DNA of 64,000 nt from Ptychodera flava (GCF_041260155.1 NC_091942.1:754001-818000), one strand, 5' to 3'; counted from the stretch's first letter, positions 49,756 through 62,824 are shown. The notes: generated by a model from the letters alone, not told the origin. A program made the numbers and translations.

Positions 49756-52700
49756 GTAAAAAATACCTGCTTTGTTTTGTTTATATATATATAATGTAAA
49801 AATACCAGGAAACGTAAAGTTACACGCAATACTTATTACATAATGCTTACTACCTATGTCCTCTAGACCTTTTACTTGTGTCTTGTCACAAAAGTGTTTC
49901 AACACAATCCTGTGGTTTCAATAACATTGGCGGCTTTTGATGGTAATGTTGGGGTACATGCTTTATTTGGTTCTTGCTCGGAAAAATTGTCATTTTTTTG
50001 CAAATTCACTATTGAAAGTGTCTGCGACAGTCTCTGAATATTCGACTCATTGGAAACCATACTTGCAATTAAATAAAATTTTAAATTAGTAAATTTTTAA
50101 TTAGTATTTAAAATTAAATTAAATTAAATAAGTACTTTTAAATTAGTAAAATTTTGAAATTCCCAGAACGATGCCGTGCAAGAGATGAGGTCCCAGGCAC
50201 GGGATTGGCCGTACAGGTAGAAGAATGACAAAAAGCTTTAGACACACCTGTGTCGATGACTGGTTTCATGAAGTCTTCTGATTGACTTGAAAACACTTCA
50301 CCCGACTGACCTGTCAATGCATTGAAATCGTAAGTCGAACCACAGTCCCTCTCTCCACCGGTATAGAGGGACTGTGGTTTAACGAATACGATTGGTGCGA
50401 AAAAATCTGGTAGGAAAGATGGGCTGCTACAGGGTGTAACATATACATGCACAATTATTTTAATTATCTTAAAGCGTCCACACACACACTACCGTCGATG
50501 CTTAAAGGCATTGCTCTTCTTCTTTTTCGAAGAGATCTTCCCTTGATATGAACGAAAACAGAAACATTAAGTTGGTACATTCGACTTTTTTAGGCTCCCA
50601 AAAAGGTGATTGTCCCCTGCTATATGGATTAAGTTACCGGGCACAGAGTGTGTACCTCACCTCCCCACGTGACATTCTTCGGGATTCCAAGCTGCTCTTT
50701 GATTTGCCCATTCATCAGTTCCGAAAGGGCGTCGTTTTCCATGTACATGACATGCCTGCGAAAGAGGGAATCTGCAGGAGAATATGAGAACAGTGAAATA
50801 GTGTGTACCTTTTCCGTTTGACAAAAAGTGTTTACACGTAAAAGATTCGGTCACAGTCTATTGTTTGTAACCAATAATCAAATTTGCAACCAATAATCGA
50901 ATATTCTACAAGTAATTTTCTTACCCAAGTATGGTGACGGAAGCACATGTTTGAAAACTGCATTTTGTTCGTCCCCGCCATGTTCTAGTATATTGTAGAA
51001 GTTGACGTTGTCAGTGTTCTGCAATAATAACGGGATAAAAATACGTAACATTTTCTAAGTTTTCTTCGTGGTTGTCCGTCATGGCGTGTTCTAGAATTGA
51101 ACTCCAGACTGTATAGCTGAATGGCTCAGCTGTTCCAAAGCGGCAATCTGCACGCAGATGAGCCTAGAGAAACTATTATGCAAAAATTTCGATGCCTAGC
51201 TTGAAAAAGTTACTTCTCCAGCGATTGATATTTCAACTCTTTGTTAAATCTAGGTGATAAAATTTCATTCGAAGGAGTCACAGGAGGGAGTTATCTGGAA
51301 TTTAACGAAACTGAATTCTTTCAATCATGTACTACAAGATAACAAGCTGTGACAATCGTCGTTGGAATTTAAGTTTTTTTCAGATTTGGCCTAAACGCAT
51401 CCGTTGAAGGGGTAGACGACTGACCTATGGCCATAGTTTCAGGAAAAGTTTGTGAATTCCGTTTCACGCTGGTCGCCACACGCAATATGGAATTTTTTTC
51501 GCACACCCTTTTACATACGTGATTCTCTCGGCAAAGGAGGTTGGGAAGTGTTTCGTAATGACGTTGACAATATATGGTTCATATCCTGGACAAAAATAAT
51601 TGTTTCAAAGAATAAAGTATTATTCACAGATAAATAACCGCGAAAACCTGCTATGCTGTTTTGTGAACATCGCATAATTATAGAGAGTTTGCTTTCCCTC
51701 TACGAAAGTTGGCTGTGTTTTTTTTCGTCTCTGACCTCGGATACGACGGACTCAGCCTCGTCCCAGTAATTGGTCGCTTCCTTCCACTGCCCCTGGTCTA
51801 CGGCATCCTGGCATTTCTTGGCAGCTTTATTAACCTCTTCCAGTCCCGGCGTAATATCCAGCAGCGACTGAAAATTGAATTTAGACAGAAGACGATTTTC
51901 AATTCCATAAATATTTACCGGTATAAAAAACGACATATTAAAGAGAGGAAAAGTCGTTACCAAGTCGGGACACTACTGGTGTACGTGCACACCGTCAGGT
52001 CTGCACAGCTTGTTCAGGACAGGGCGGCGTGGTATACGTACTCCAATTCTGCCGCGCTTGAATAGACACCATTGGCTAGCGAAGTTAGATGCTCCCCGTA
52101 AAAGACTGAGAAGTGATAGACATCCATTAGTTGGGATATGGGATTTTCAATGAATTTGGTGACACTGTGCCCTTGTTTTGTACATTAAATTTTCAGGTGT
52201 AACACGATTCAGAGTATCCATCAGACAGTAGGGCCTTCGATAAACTCTTTTTAAAATCTGCAACTCTTTCCTTACCGTTGCGTGCAGATACGGTCCCCAC
52301 GTGTTCACCGAATCTGGAAAGATAGAGTTGATGGACCTATTAAACTGAGACGAGTCCGATGGGGAGACGTGTCGAAAGGTAAAAACCGTATACCTGATAG
52401 AACTCGTGAAGCAAAACACTTGGCAATGGCTAATAAAACCCTGCACAGAAACAGAACTTCAAAGAAACTATCGAATGAAAATTAACCCACCCATCGGAGA
52501 AATCCAAGAATCTCCCAGTGCACATCCTCGGAAGTCGCTCTTTAAGTCATTTGATTTGATTGCCTACATAAAATTAATATACATAATAGATTAATATACT
52601 GGAAAATAAGGCTGATAATTGGTGGTTGATAATTGCACGAGATTATGCGAAAAATACGACGTCTTTTAACAGTTGGTCATGGAAGGACATGTTTATGAAA

Positions 52701-55700
52701 CTGTTGGCGTGTTATGTTTTGATCGGCATGAAGCAGTGTTTCTGCCCTGAGAGCTCACAAAATAAGTATGGTTGCTACGCGACTGGCAGCACGATGCCAT
52801 CTCGTCGTACTTTTCGCATAATCTCGTGCAATTATCAACAACGAACAAAGTCTCCAAAAAATCTAACACCTGTGAAGCTTATTTTAATATGAAAAGGCAA
52901 AAGTCTACCAAGACAACCATGGAACAAAAGGCATGCCGCGTTGCTAGTCTGTTTTTCTATTTGTCTGTGGTCGTATTAACAATTATACTGATAGTGATTT
53001 TACACGTGGTGAAATAGACTGGCCCCAGTTGCATGCTTTGTTTGTCTCGTCAGAGCAGTTACTGTCCGGCCAACCCCACGATCTATGCATCAGCCTACCA
53101 CCTAGCTCGACAGTCTGCTGTAGTTCATTAATATTTAGGCCTATATGCCCACAGATTTGGAGCAAATCTAGTGGTGAAACAACAAAGTTAACGCTTTATT
53201 GAATTCCCGAGTTACCTTGTATAATTCCAGACTGAAAGCTGCAGTCATTTTACCACCGTAGGATTCGCTGAATATATACAATGGCACTGTCTGGATGAGA
53301 AAAAAAAAGAAAAGGTTACCAATACTGGCAGAAATTACATGTGTCCCGAGCTTTTGAGGCGTGTTGAAAGCTAACTGCCCGTTTGTAGGAAAAGCGAAGA
53401 AGTGGCATTTGACTGAACGACCGTGGATGGATGAATAGTTTCCCGGTCAATGCATGTTGCTGTATGTTTGTTGTAAATATTCAATAATGAATTTAGTCAT
53501 TTTTCAAGCAGGGTAATAAGAAACGGTTCAACTTCGTCTGTGACAATACATTCAGTAGATTCCGTGTCCGATGTTATGTGTATCAGCTGTAGTGCCAGTC
53601 ACCGAGTCCTCATTTTGAGAGACTAAGAATGTCCTCATATCTGTATGTTCCGGTGAAATTTGTTACAGTAGCGTCATGTTTAGTAAAGTGTACATGTCCT
53701 TAAAAGTTTGACAACGTGCAGATATCGGCTTGCAACCCTTATACAACCATCAAACATGTGGCCAGTAGCATTGACTGGACGACATGTGCGATTATGAAAG
53801 TGTAATTTACAATGAAATTATTTGCACGTTATAAAATGACTGAAAACCACATCGTCCATTTCCAATTATCATACTACTAAGTACAGAAACACGAGTTATG
53901 TACCAGGCATCAGCGGCTCACCTGGAATTCAGTGTGTTTTGTGAGGAAGGCTTCCAACAGAGCGACAAGGTCCAATGCGATACCGTGTACATCTTTGGGC
54001 ATCAAATCAAAACTGTCCACATAGCTGTATCCCGTGCCAACCGGATTGTCGATGAACAACAAGTTGACCTTTGATAACTGTATGAGAATATATTTACGTT
54101 CTCATGAAGACTTAATGGAAAATACTGAACTTATCATTGACTACAATCAGGCAACGATGCGCATGCCAATCTATACATCGAGACAAATGAAACGAACATT
54201 GGTGAACTTAGAGGTGACGTCATAAATTCAATGTCGGATTGCAACCCTTAAACTTTTTGAAGCTTACGGTAAACAGTCTATATTGAACCCCTCATACTGC
54301 TCTTTCTCTGTATGTAAAATGAAACAAATGGTAGCCATCTTTTTTCATATACTAATTCGCCCGGGTTATCAAATGGATTTACATTTCCATGGTGTTTTTT
54401 TTGTGTTGAAACCCCATGTCCAAACATTAAGAGTTTTGTCCGACCTTATTTTTTACGTAGACATTAAGTATGCTAGAAACTACAATTACTGCTCTACCCA
54501 AGTCGTATTTCTTGGGTTTAAATTGACATCCAAAGGCCCGATCTCTTCAAAGTTACCAAATCCCGTCGATGATCCGCCTGGTCCACCCTGACAATGGAGG
54601 AAATCGCAATGGATGTGTCAGAATATTGTAATAATCGATTGCTTATATCTGTAATTTGTAGAATAGTAGCACCATAGTGTGCACCGAGCACAGCCCAGAG
54701 TATACGACAAACTCTGACATCTGATACAGATGGCGGTCAAGCTGACGCTTCTACCCTTGCATCAATAAAAAAACTCAGAGCTGCATATCGCTAATAATAT
54801 ACTGTCATTGGTAACATTTGCTTTTGCTGTACTCAGATCCATCATTTGCGGATACAATTGAAAAATACATGATATACACATTCAAAGCTCCTTTTACCGT
54901 GATATAATTTATCATGAAAGCCGTAAACTCTCTGTCACCGTGCAAAACAAATGCATCAAGGGTGCGGAGATTCAGTTCCCGTACGTGAAATACAGCTTTT
55001 AATTTTCACATTTACAAAAATCAGTTTTGGTTTCGTCTGTCTTTTACAAGGTGGCTTAGGTTACTGAATTTCACATATTATAACAACTACTTATAATCAC
55101 TGTCTACATCTGCTGTTTTACCTGTAGCCATATCACGAGTGGTTGAGATAGATAAGGTTGCTTTGTCGACTGGTATAACCACCAGAACATGTGAGCTCCG
55201 GGTCTGACGTCGACGTACCCCCAATCCTGTTTTGGATCCTTACGGGCTGAATGGTGCCAGTGAACTAGAAAAACAATATTATTAATATTTTGTTGCTTCG
55301 ATAATTTTATATTTTTATGATAAATTTCTGGACTTACTGTTACATAAACTCTGAACACGATTGGAACTAATTAAATTCATATTTTTCAAATTTCTCAAAA
55401 GTGTTAGGTGCTGTATACTGAGTATAGCTGAATGTTCCAATATTACAAATTACTCATAAAAACAAGTGTGTAATGTAAATGAGATTATATTTGTAGATTA
55501 ATTCGGCATTACTTCACCATCCAATTATCCCAAATTAGTTCCAATCGTGTTTCTTAGGTTTTGTCAAAGCAAAGCAATTACATACCAGAGCAGACCAAAG
55601 GCCCTTTTGTTTGGTGTGTGCGGTATTGTCGGTTGCCCTTGATTCTCATACTATTTGGAATTTCTGCGCCTACCAATCGACTGAAAACGGTGAAAAACAT

Positions 55701-56333
55701 AGCAAATTCTACCATTTTTTTTCTGTCTTTGCTTGATAACACTCTCGTCTCGTGATCGATGTTCTGTTATGTAAGTAAATGGTTCTACTCATTTCCATGT
55801 ATTGAGCATATCATAATTTGCAATGCAATCCCTGTATATTCTGAAGCCATGGTAGGGACAGTGTGATTGCTGGAATTTGAATTCACGAGAAAATTCGAAG
55901 ACCGCTAAGGCAGCCAGTTATAAGCAAAATATGACATAGAATCACGGGCATTCGTGGGCTGGGTGGTGTGATCGATCAATGGATCGCCTGCCCGTGTGCT
56001 CTGCCGTGCCAGACGATCTATTGATCAAGCCAGACTACCTAGCCTGCGGGCGAGAATTCCTGTGCATGGAATACATGGTGGTGCATGGAACATGTTGATG
56101 TACGCCCACTGTCAACTCTTACTGCGTATATGCAGGCACAGTTCGCCCACACAGTGTGATACACCGAAGCATAGACAGTGGAGAGAAACCTCTACTATTT
56201 ATGGCAAAAGGAACACAGCAGTCGTCATTTACTCACCTTTTTTCAGCGCACCTTCAGTATGGTCACATATGAATGCTTGGCAGCACAATAATGCCAGCAA
56301 GCCTGCCTGCAGCGTGTGAAGTGCTGAACTCAT
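47266..56333 (-). CDS. SCPEP1: Serine carboxypeptidase, SCPEP1-like (14 exons)
   Basis: Family S10 carboxypeptidase (retinoid-inducible type), which removes C-terminal residues in lysosomes or outside the cell. Exons in gene order: 56333-56237, 55264-55122, 54587-54498, 54077-53922, 53290-53216, 52563-52491, 52313-52276, 51867-51736, 51018-50925, 50771-50661, 50310-50248, 49345-49268, 47729-47566 and 47328-47266. Together they give 458 codons; the human protein is 452. An N-terminal signal peptide (GLLALLCCQAFIC core) is present. The triad is Ser172 (FSESYGG), Asp377 (YNGQLDLIVD) and His437 (LKAGHMVPSD). The oxyanion and substrate region is WLQ/GGPGGSSTGFGNFEEIGP. All junctions are GT-AG, but exon 8 has a weak donor (GAG/GTCAGA). 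The end is MALKMMSMVTGSN. No frame break. It converges on ZNF207. Confidence 0.95.
47566..47729 (-). CDS. SCPEP1: SCPEP1 exon 13 with catalytic histidine
   Basis: Begins GTEAWVQKLKW and ends FYWILKAGHM before donor ATG/GTAAGT. The His of AGHM completes the triad. The last exon (47328-47266) supplies VPSDAGDMALKMM to the stop. Confidence 0.95.
48809..48842 (+). repeat. (AAAT)n microsatellite
   Basis: AAATAAAT run in SCPEP1 intron 12. A similar tract is at 49196-49227. Confidence 0.85.
48951..49155 (+). mobile_element. MITE family 1, copy C (SCPEP1 intron 12)
   Basis: A diverged relative of copy A in the same orientation: TTTGGGATAATTAGAT on the left, ATTAGTTCCAATCCTG on the right, with TTTATGAATTATTTGTAAT in the middle. 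The left terminal repeat is degraded. Confidence 0.75.
49196..49227 (+). repeat. (AAAT)n microsatellite
   Basis: Second AAATAAAT tract, 40 bases downstream of MITE copy C and just outside exon 12. Confidence 0.85.
49268..49345 (-). CDS. SCPEP1: SCPEP1 exon 12 with catalytic aspartate
   Basis: Encodes VDQLLSTTNLSIVVYNGQ and then LDLIVDTL. The Asp of QLD is the expected acid of the triad. The Y-N-G-Q-L-D-L-I-V-D-T string is nearly invariant in vertebrate SCPEP1. Confidence 0.95.
49681..49753 (+). repeat. (AC)n-(AT)n compound microsatellite
   Basis: AC dinucleotides pass directly into AT dinucleotides, followed by a short related block at 49781-49795. Lies in SCPEP1 intron 11. Confidence 0.95.
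50336..50382. repeat. Hairpin in SCPEP1 intron 10
   Basis: AACCACAGTCCCTCT and its exact inverse AGAGGGACTGTGGTT are separated by about 12 bases. No target duplication identified. Possibly the remnant of a foldback element. Confidence 0.75.
50429..50471 (+). repeat. Short dispersed direct repeat, member 2
   Basis: Same 43-base sequence as 43982-44024, in the same orientation. Confidence 0.75.
53216..53290 (-). CDS. SCPEP1: SCPEP1 exon 5 with catalytic serine
   Basis: 75 bases, phase 0 at both ends, reading TVPLYIFSESYGGKM and on to LELYK. The Ser in S-E-S-Y-G-G is the S10 nucleophile. Acceptor ATCCAG and donor AAG/GTAACT are clear. Confidence 0.95.
55356..55549 (-). mobile_element. MITE family 1, copy B (SCPEP1 intron 1)
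   Basis: 194 bases beginning CACGATTGGAACTAATT and ending AATTAGTTCCAATCGTG. The interior is the reverse complement of copy A (e.g. AATTTCTCAAAAGTG on the left). About 20 bases are missing next to the left terminal repeat. Confidence 0.88.
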
Positions 56334-57310
56334 TCTCACTCTAAAAAAATTCTGTTACCCTCCACCGAGTCAGACCTTTATGATATCACTTCTTCACCTG
56401 GCAAAAGAGTCTTGTGACTTCCGTATGAATGATCAGGTGACCGATGAAACCGTCCCTGACCTGTATGACATGACATGGCGTTGCATCGCAGACCACAAAC
56501 TGCTCGATTTACATAGGAACCACCGCATTCATGGCTGCAAGTCGACCTTTGAATCTCTGGCCAACAGATGTTAATCTGAATGCCGATCTATTGACTGCCT
56601 CACATTGGGTGCTACAGATCAGGCATTGCAGTCTAAATTTAAGTCTATGGAAGAAGCTTTGTTGAAGGAATTTAATCTAGAAGCTAGACTATCATATTTG
56701 CAAACAAACTTCATTAATCTGATGTCACTGTTCGTTGCTCACAAATAAATGCAACAAATAAAAGCACTGTAAAAAGTTAGTCGTTGGATTTTATTTCGTT
56801 GAAACAAAACTGACAGAAAGCCTTGTTGACTATTTTTCGCTTGCTATTTAAACCCATCTTTCATATATGTATCATGTCCTTAATCACTGAGTCCCCAACG
56901 CCAACTTGCTTGCGCGCATGCAGCCAACCTAGTTGATTCTCGCCCCTTGCACTTCAGTGTTCACCGTACCATACAAATGCAAAAGAGTTTTCCAGTAATA
57001 GATCGATCCTATCTCTTTCCATACAATGATGCACTTGCTGCTTCCTGACTCACCCGGTATTGCTGCTTACCCGCCCTCTGAAAACAATCCACGTGTTTTG
57101 TAATCAAACGCCTTTTTGGCAGGTGTCATAAATTGATAAATAATATGATGCATCACTTAATTAAACAAATGGTCACTGATTGCATCGGTGACAATTATGA
57201 CCACTTCCTATTTGGACTTACAGACTGATATATGGAGGGTGTGTCACATGTGGGGCAGAATGCGCTTCCAATTTTCGAAATATATGACACTACATGCTTA
57301 CTTACTACTA
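56334..57310. other. Upstream of SCPEP1; no other gene seen
   Basis: The promoter of the carboxypeptidase should lie here. No TATA box is obvious. Open frames at 56380-56574 and 57232-57711 show no known family; the latter overlaps the palindrome. Confidence 0.45.
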
Positions 57311-57477
57311 TAGAAATAACGGGCGACGCGCTGACCATTAACGTTTATTTGTGGGCAAGGGCGAGAGGAAAGCCAAAAATTAACGGGCGAGGCTTGCCGA
57401 GCCCGTTAATTTGGCTTTCCTCTCGCCCGCGCCCACAAATAAACGTTAATGGTCAGAGCGGAGTCTGTTATTTCCAT
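57311..57477. mobile_element. Large palindrome (foldback element)
   Basis: Two arms of about 75 bases. The left contains CTGACCATTAACGTTTATTT, GTGGGC and GCGAGAGGAAAGCC. The right carries the same in inverse, meeting at AACGGGC ... GCCCGTT near 57393. Outer ends are GAAATAAC and GTTATTTC. The arms differ near the ends (GGGCGACGCG against AGACTCCGCT). Non-coding; could fold as a long hairpin if transcribed. Confidence 0.85.
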
Positions 57478-58877
<1,400 letters not shown>

Positions 58878-58881
58878 TTAA

Positions 58882-59231
58882 GGTAATATTCGCCTCTTAA
58901 GTGAAAGACTTACACTTTTGCTCAAACTTTATACGAAACTTTCGACCATTCTCTTACCAGGGCAAAATAAAAATCACGGGTCACCAATGCAAAATTTGGT
59001 ACTAGAGAGACAAAGTACCTAAGATTTCTCGATATTTAAAATGTTTAAATTCAAAATGGCCGCTATCCCTGTGTTAATGGGGAAAAATAAAAATTGCGAT
59101 TTTCGAAAAACTAAGACGGTGAAAAGTTTTCTTTCACCAAGAGCTTTAAAATGAGCCCCACAAGCGGTAGATCAGAAGATCATTGATAAAATTTGAAAAT
59201 CCGAATTTCTACCCCCGAGGCGTGTTCTACC
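58882..59231 (+). mobile_element. MITE family 2, copy 1, TTAA-flanked
   Basis: 350 bases flanked by TTAA on both sides (58878-58881 and 59232-59235). The ends are imperfect inverted repeats of type GGTAGAACACGCCTC (left GGTAATATTCGCCTC, right inverse GGTAGAACACGCCTC). TTAA targets are used by piggyBac and Kolobok transposons. No coding capacity. Confidence 0.75.
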
Positions 59232-59706
59232 TTAATGAAAAAGCAACAACAATATAGAGGTGCAACAATACAAATATGAAAGACAACTTATGGAGGCAGT
59301 ATTCATGCCAATCTTCGGGTATACCGTGAAAATTTTATTAAGGCTCCCCCATAAAAGGGACTACGATTTCATTTGAGAAATTCTAGGTAGATAGTAAGGA
59401 CAACAAACAGAAGAGAGCTCCTACGTTGATAATTTTACTAAGCTGCATGTGCTTGAAAACTAGCTGTTAGTGAGCAATTTATAGAACTGGAGGTAAAAAA
59501 AGCTTGTTGGTGGCAAAGTTGGTGGGTAAGCTTACAGCTACGATTCTTGAGATTTTAATGCTATGTCTGGATCAAACTTTGAAATTTCCTTCTTGCTTAC
59601 AAAATGGAACGATATAATGTCTGAGTGCCATGGATTCATTTGTTGTGAGTTCTGAGAATTAAAATATGAATTTTTAAGAAAGATGAAGACTTGATTGATA
59701 AATTAA

Positions 59707-60049
59707 GGTAGTACAGGCCTCAAAAGTGAAGGACTTAAACGTTTGGTTATTCTATCAATGCAACTTTCAACCACGTTGCTAACAAATCAAGAATAAACAC
59801 CAGGGGTCACTTTGCAAAGTGTGGTAAAAGAGAAACAAATTGTATTTACCTAAAATTTAGCACTCATTGAAAATTAAAATGGGGCCATCCCCAGTGTTAA
59901 CTTGAGGAAAAATACAATTTGCAATCTTTGAAAATTAACGATGATGGAAATCTTTGTTACCCAACAGCTTAAAACAAGTCCCAACTAGATCAGAAACAAA
60001 CTGTAAAAAAAAATTGAGTATGATATGTGTCCCTGAGATGCATTCCACC
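59707..60049 (+). mobile_element. MITE family 2, copy 2, older
   Basis: Diverged copy in the same orientation: TTAA (59703-59706) then GGTAGTACAGGCCTC, with internal AGTGAAGGACTTA, GGGGTCACTTTGCAAA and AAAATGGGGCCATCC blocks parallel to copy 1. The right flank has decayed to TTTA (60050-60053). Confidence 0.65.
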
Positions 60050-60053
60050 TTTA

Positions 60054-61218
60054 TGTCAGATGTAGAATGCATATCCTTATTGACAACCAGACTGAGTTTT
60101 AATACTACATGTAAACTTTATAGTTACAAAGATTCACAATACTTATTAATAGTTTGAAGGGTTGATGAAACAGAATAATTGCACTATGTTGCTTTAAGGT
60201 AGCACAGTACGGTGCAGTATCAAAACTTCTGAAGATTTGGTATAAAAAGGACCCATTTCTCAATGCAATTTTCAGTTTGATAAAGACTTTAGGGTTTAAT
60301 AACAGGATGAACTTGACATCAAGATCACCACTTTGTGAGAACTGCAAATGATCTGAAATGCACATTAGGTGCTATCAAGATTTTCATGGATGAACATACA
60401 AGACAACTCTCAATTTTGCTTTAGTTCGCTTTATTACATCTACATGTGTTTATGTAAACTTACATATAATAAATAGCTACTGTACATCATGTTTTCATCA
60501 AATTGGCTCAACTATCAGTAACATTGGATGTATTTGCCATTGTTTCTTTGTCTTTGTAGATTATATATTTTTTTGTTGTTCTTCCAAAATCAAGATGAAA
60601 ATTCCAAGCGTTACACTTGTAAACACAGCCTGGTATGTCATTGCTGACAACTGAGTATATTTTCAAGATTACAATTTGTCAACAATAATGGGTGCCACAA
60701 TTTAAACAATGTTGTGTTTGCAAGTCTAATATTTAGTATTTCAACATATTTCAGGAACAAAGAAGAATAAAAAACCCTTTTTTTCACAAACAAACAATTT
60801 CAATTTCATCAAAGGTTACAGCTATTATGCCTGTACACACCACCCTGTCTGTCCTCTGTCATGGAGATATTCCATAAACCTCAGTCCATCCTGTGTTTAT
60901 GAAGAAATACACTAAACAAGTATATCCCGTACACCTCAACCCATCTTTTGTTACTGGGGGCAGTGTATACCATTCTGATTTCGAAGAGTTCATAAAGTAT
61001 TTCTACAAACTAGGCTGCGCTCAAGGTTGTCTACACTATGGTTGCAGACACGTGTCATTCACCTTCACAGAAATATCCCATGCTTACCAAGTCTATGTCT
61101 AATTTTTTCTACAACAAATGACTCAAGAGTTCTCTATTACACACACCTAAAATTCACACATACTAGAACAGTGATCACACACATCCATCTCTTCAAGAAA
61201 ACTTCACATACAAACAAA

Positions 61219-61221
<3 letters not shown>
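60054..61221. other. No gene recognised
   Basis: Possibly 3' UTR or downstream region of the minus-strand gene ending at 62595. A minus-strand AATAAA is at 60430-60435. Near 60193, TTTAAGGTAGCACAG resembles the end of MITE family 2. Confidence 0.35.

Positions 61222-61271
<50 letters not shown>
61222..61271 (+). repeat. (CT)n microsatellite
   Basis: About 25 CT units. It gives spurious Ser-Leu and Arg-Glu open frames. Confidence 0.97.
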
Positions 61272-61272
<1 letters not shown>

Positions 61273-61870
61273 GATGCATTATATATAATGGAAGTTATCA
61301 TGGACAGTTCTGTCACTCTCTGTTTCCTGGAAAGCAAGTGATTATGTATGTATAATTTCATAAATTTTTACATTGCACACAGCCCTAGGAATGGTCAGTC
61401 TTCAAATAGACACTGTATCTGCACTGTCCTTGAACTGCCCTTCAATTGACCATTACAAAACATGGCAAATTACTACATTGACAACCACACAAATATAATA
61501 TATATGAGCACCTCTCTAACTTCCAACAACACTATCCTAAAATTTTGGGAAAATAACAGATTATGTCACTAACAGGAAGAGGAACATCTGCCCCTTTTTT
61601 TTGCATTCTCCACATTCACAATATGTGATGTTATATGTCCATATGTAATTCACAACTTTCAACATTTACAAAGGAGACCATATGTAAGATTTCACTGGCA
61701 GTAACTTAACATCTTGGAAGTACAGAATTGTCTCTTCACCTTGAAAGACATTTGTGTGCAATCTGCTGTTGCAAGCTCTTGGCTGTAGAGAATTGCAAAA
61801 TGTTGGGCAGTTTTCTCATGCAGGGTGGAACTAAATCTCTGGTATCTGTAACTCATAGATTCAATATGAC
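61272..61870. other. No gene recognised
   Basis: AT-rich sequence between the CT tract and the minisatellite. Possibly part of the same 3' UTR. Confidence 0.4.
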
Positions 61871-62612
61871 GTTGTCCTGGAATGTCTGTTCTAGTCTGTG
61901 GATACAATCCGGAATGTGCGTCCTAGTCTGTGGAGACAATCCAGAATGTCTGTCCTAGTCTGTGGAGACAATCCAGAATGTCTGTCCTAGTCTGTGGAGA
62001 CAATCCAGAATGTGCGTCCTAGTCTGTGGAGACAATCCGGAATGTGCGTCCTAGTCTGTGGAGACAATCCAGAATGTCTGTCCTAGTCTGTGGAGACAAT
62101 CGGGAATGTGCATCCTAGTCTGTGGAGACAATCCGGAATGTGCGTCCTAGTCTATGGAGACAATCCGGAATGTGCGTCCTAGTCTGTGGAGACAATCCGG
62201 AATGTGCATCCTAGTCTGTGGAGACAATCAAGAATGTCTGTCCTAGTCAGTGGAGACAATCCGGAATGTGCATCCTAGTCTGTGGAGACAATCCGGAATG
62301 TGCGTCCTAGTCTATGGAGACAATCCGGAATATGCATCCTAGTCTGTGGAGACAATCCAGAATGTCTGTCCTAGTCTATGGAGACAATCCGGAATGTGCG
62401 TCCTAGTCTGTGGAGACAATCCGGAATGTGCATCCTAGTCTGTGGACACAATCCAGAATGTCTGTCCTAGTCTGTGGATAAAATCCAGAATGTCATCCCT
62501 AGTCTATGGAGACAATCCGGAATATGCGTCCTAGTCTGTGGAGACAATCCGGAATATGCGTCCTAGTCTGTGGAGACAATCCGGAATATGCGTCCTAGTC
62601 TGTGGAGACAAT
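61871..62612 (+). repeat. 32-base minisatellite, ~23 copies
   Basis: The unit reads CCTAGTCTGTGGAGACAATC followed by CGGAATGTGCGT or CAGAATGTCTGT. Two main variants (CGGAATGTGCG and CAGAATGTCTG) are interspersed. The last unit overlaps the end of a minus-strand coding exon. Confidence 0.95.
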
Positions 62613-62824
62613 CTTGCCCTCCACAGGTCCTTGCTCTGAAATCTCTTCTTCCTCCTCATCATCTTGATCATTGAATTCATTGGACTTGTCATAGTTGAAA
62701 GTTGTTCTCAGCAGGTCAACTTCGATGGGGAAAACATCGGCATCTTTCATTTGTTTGTGGCAGTCTTCATGGTAGTTTGACATTGCTGAGACAAAACGTT
62801 GTAGCTGGAATACAATATCTTGTA
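62595..62824 (-). CDS. Last exon of an unidentified minus-strand gene
   Basis: After a good acceptor (CATTGCAG) the frame reads QDIVFQLQRFVSAMSNYHED, then CHKQMKDADVFPIEVDLLRT, a Lys/Asn/Glu stretch, a run of acidic residues (DDEEEEE) and stops at 62595-62597. It is in phase with a one-base remainder from the previous exon, which would lie beyond the 54-base array or outside the window. The first half is helical and amphipathic, somewhat like the end of a BAR-type helical bundle, but I do not recognise the family. The last residues, KIVSTD, are encoded by the terminal unit of the 32-base minisatellite. Confidence 0.5.

Noticed and set aside
61027..61361. Open frames with Ser-Leu or Arg-Glu runs
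   Set aside because: Translation of the (CT)n tract, open on both strands.
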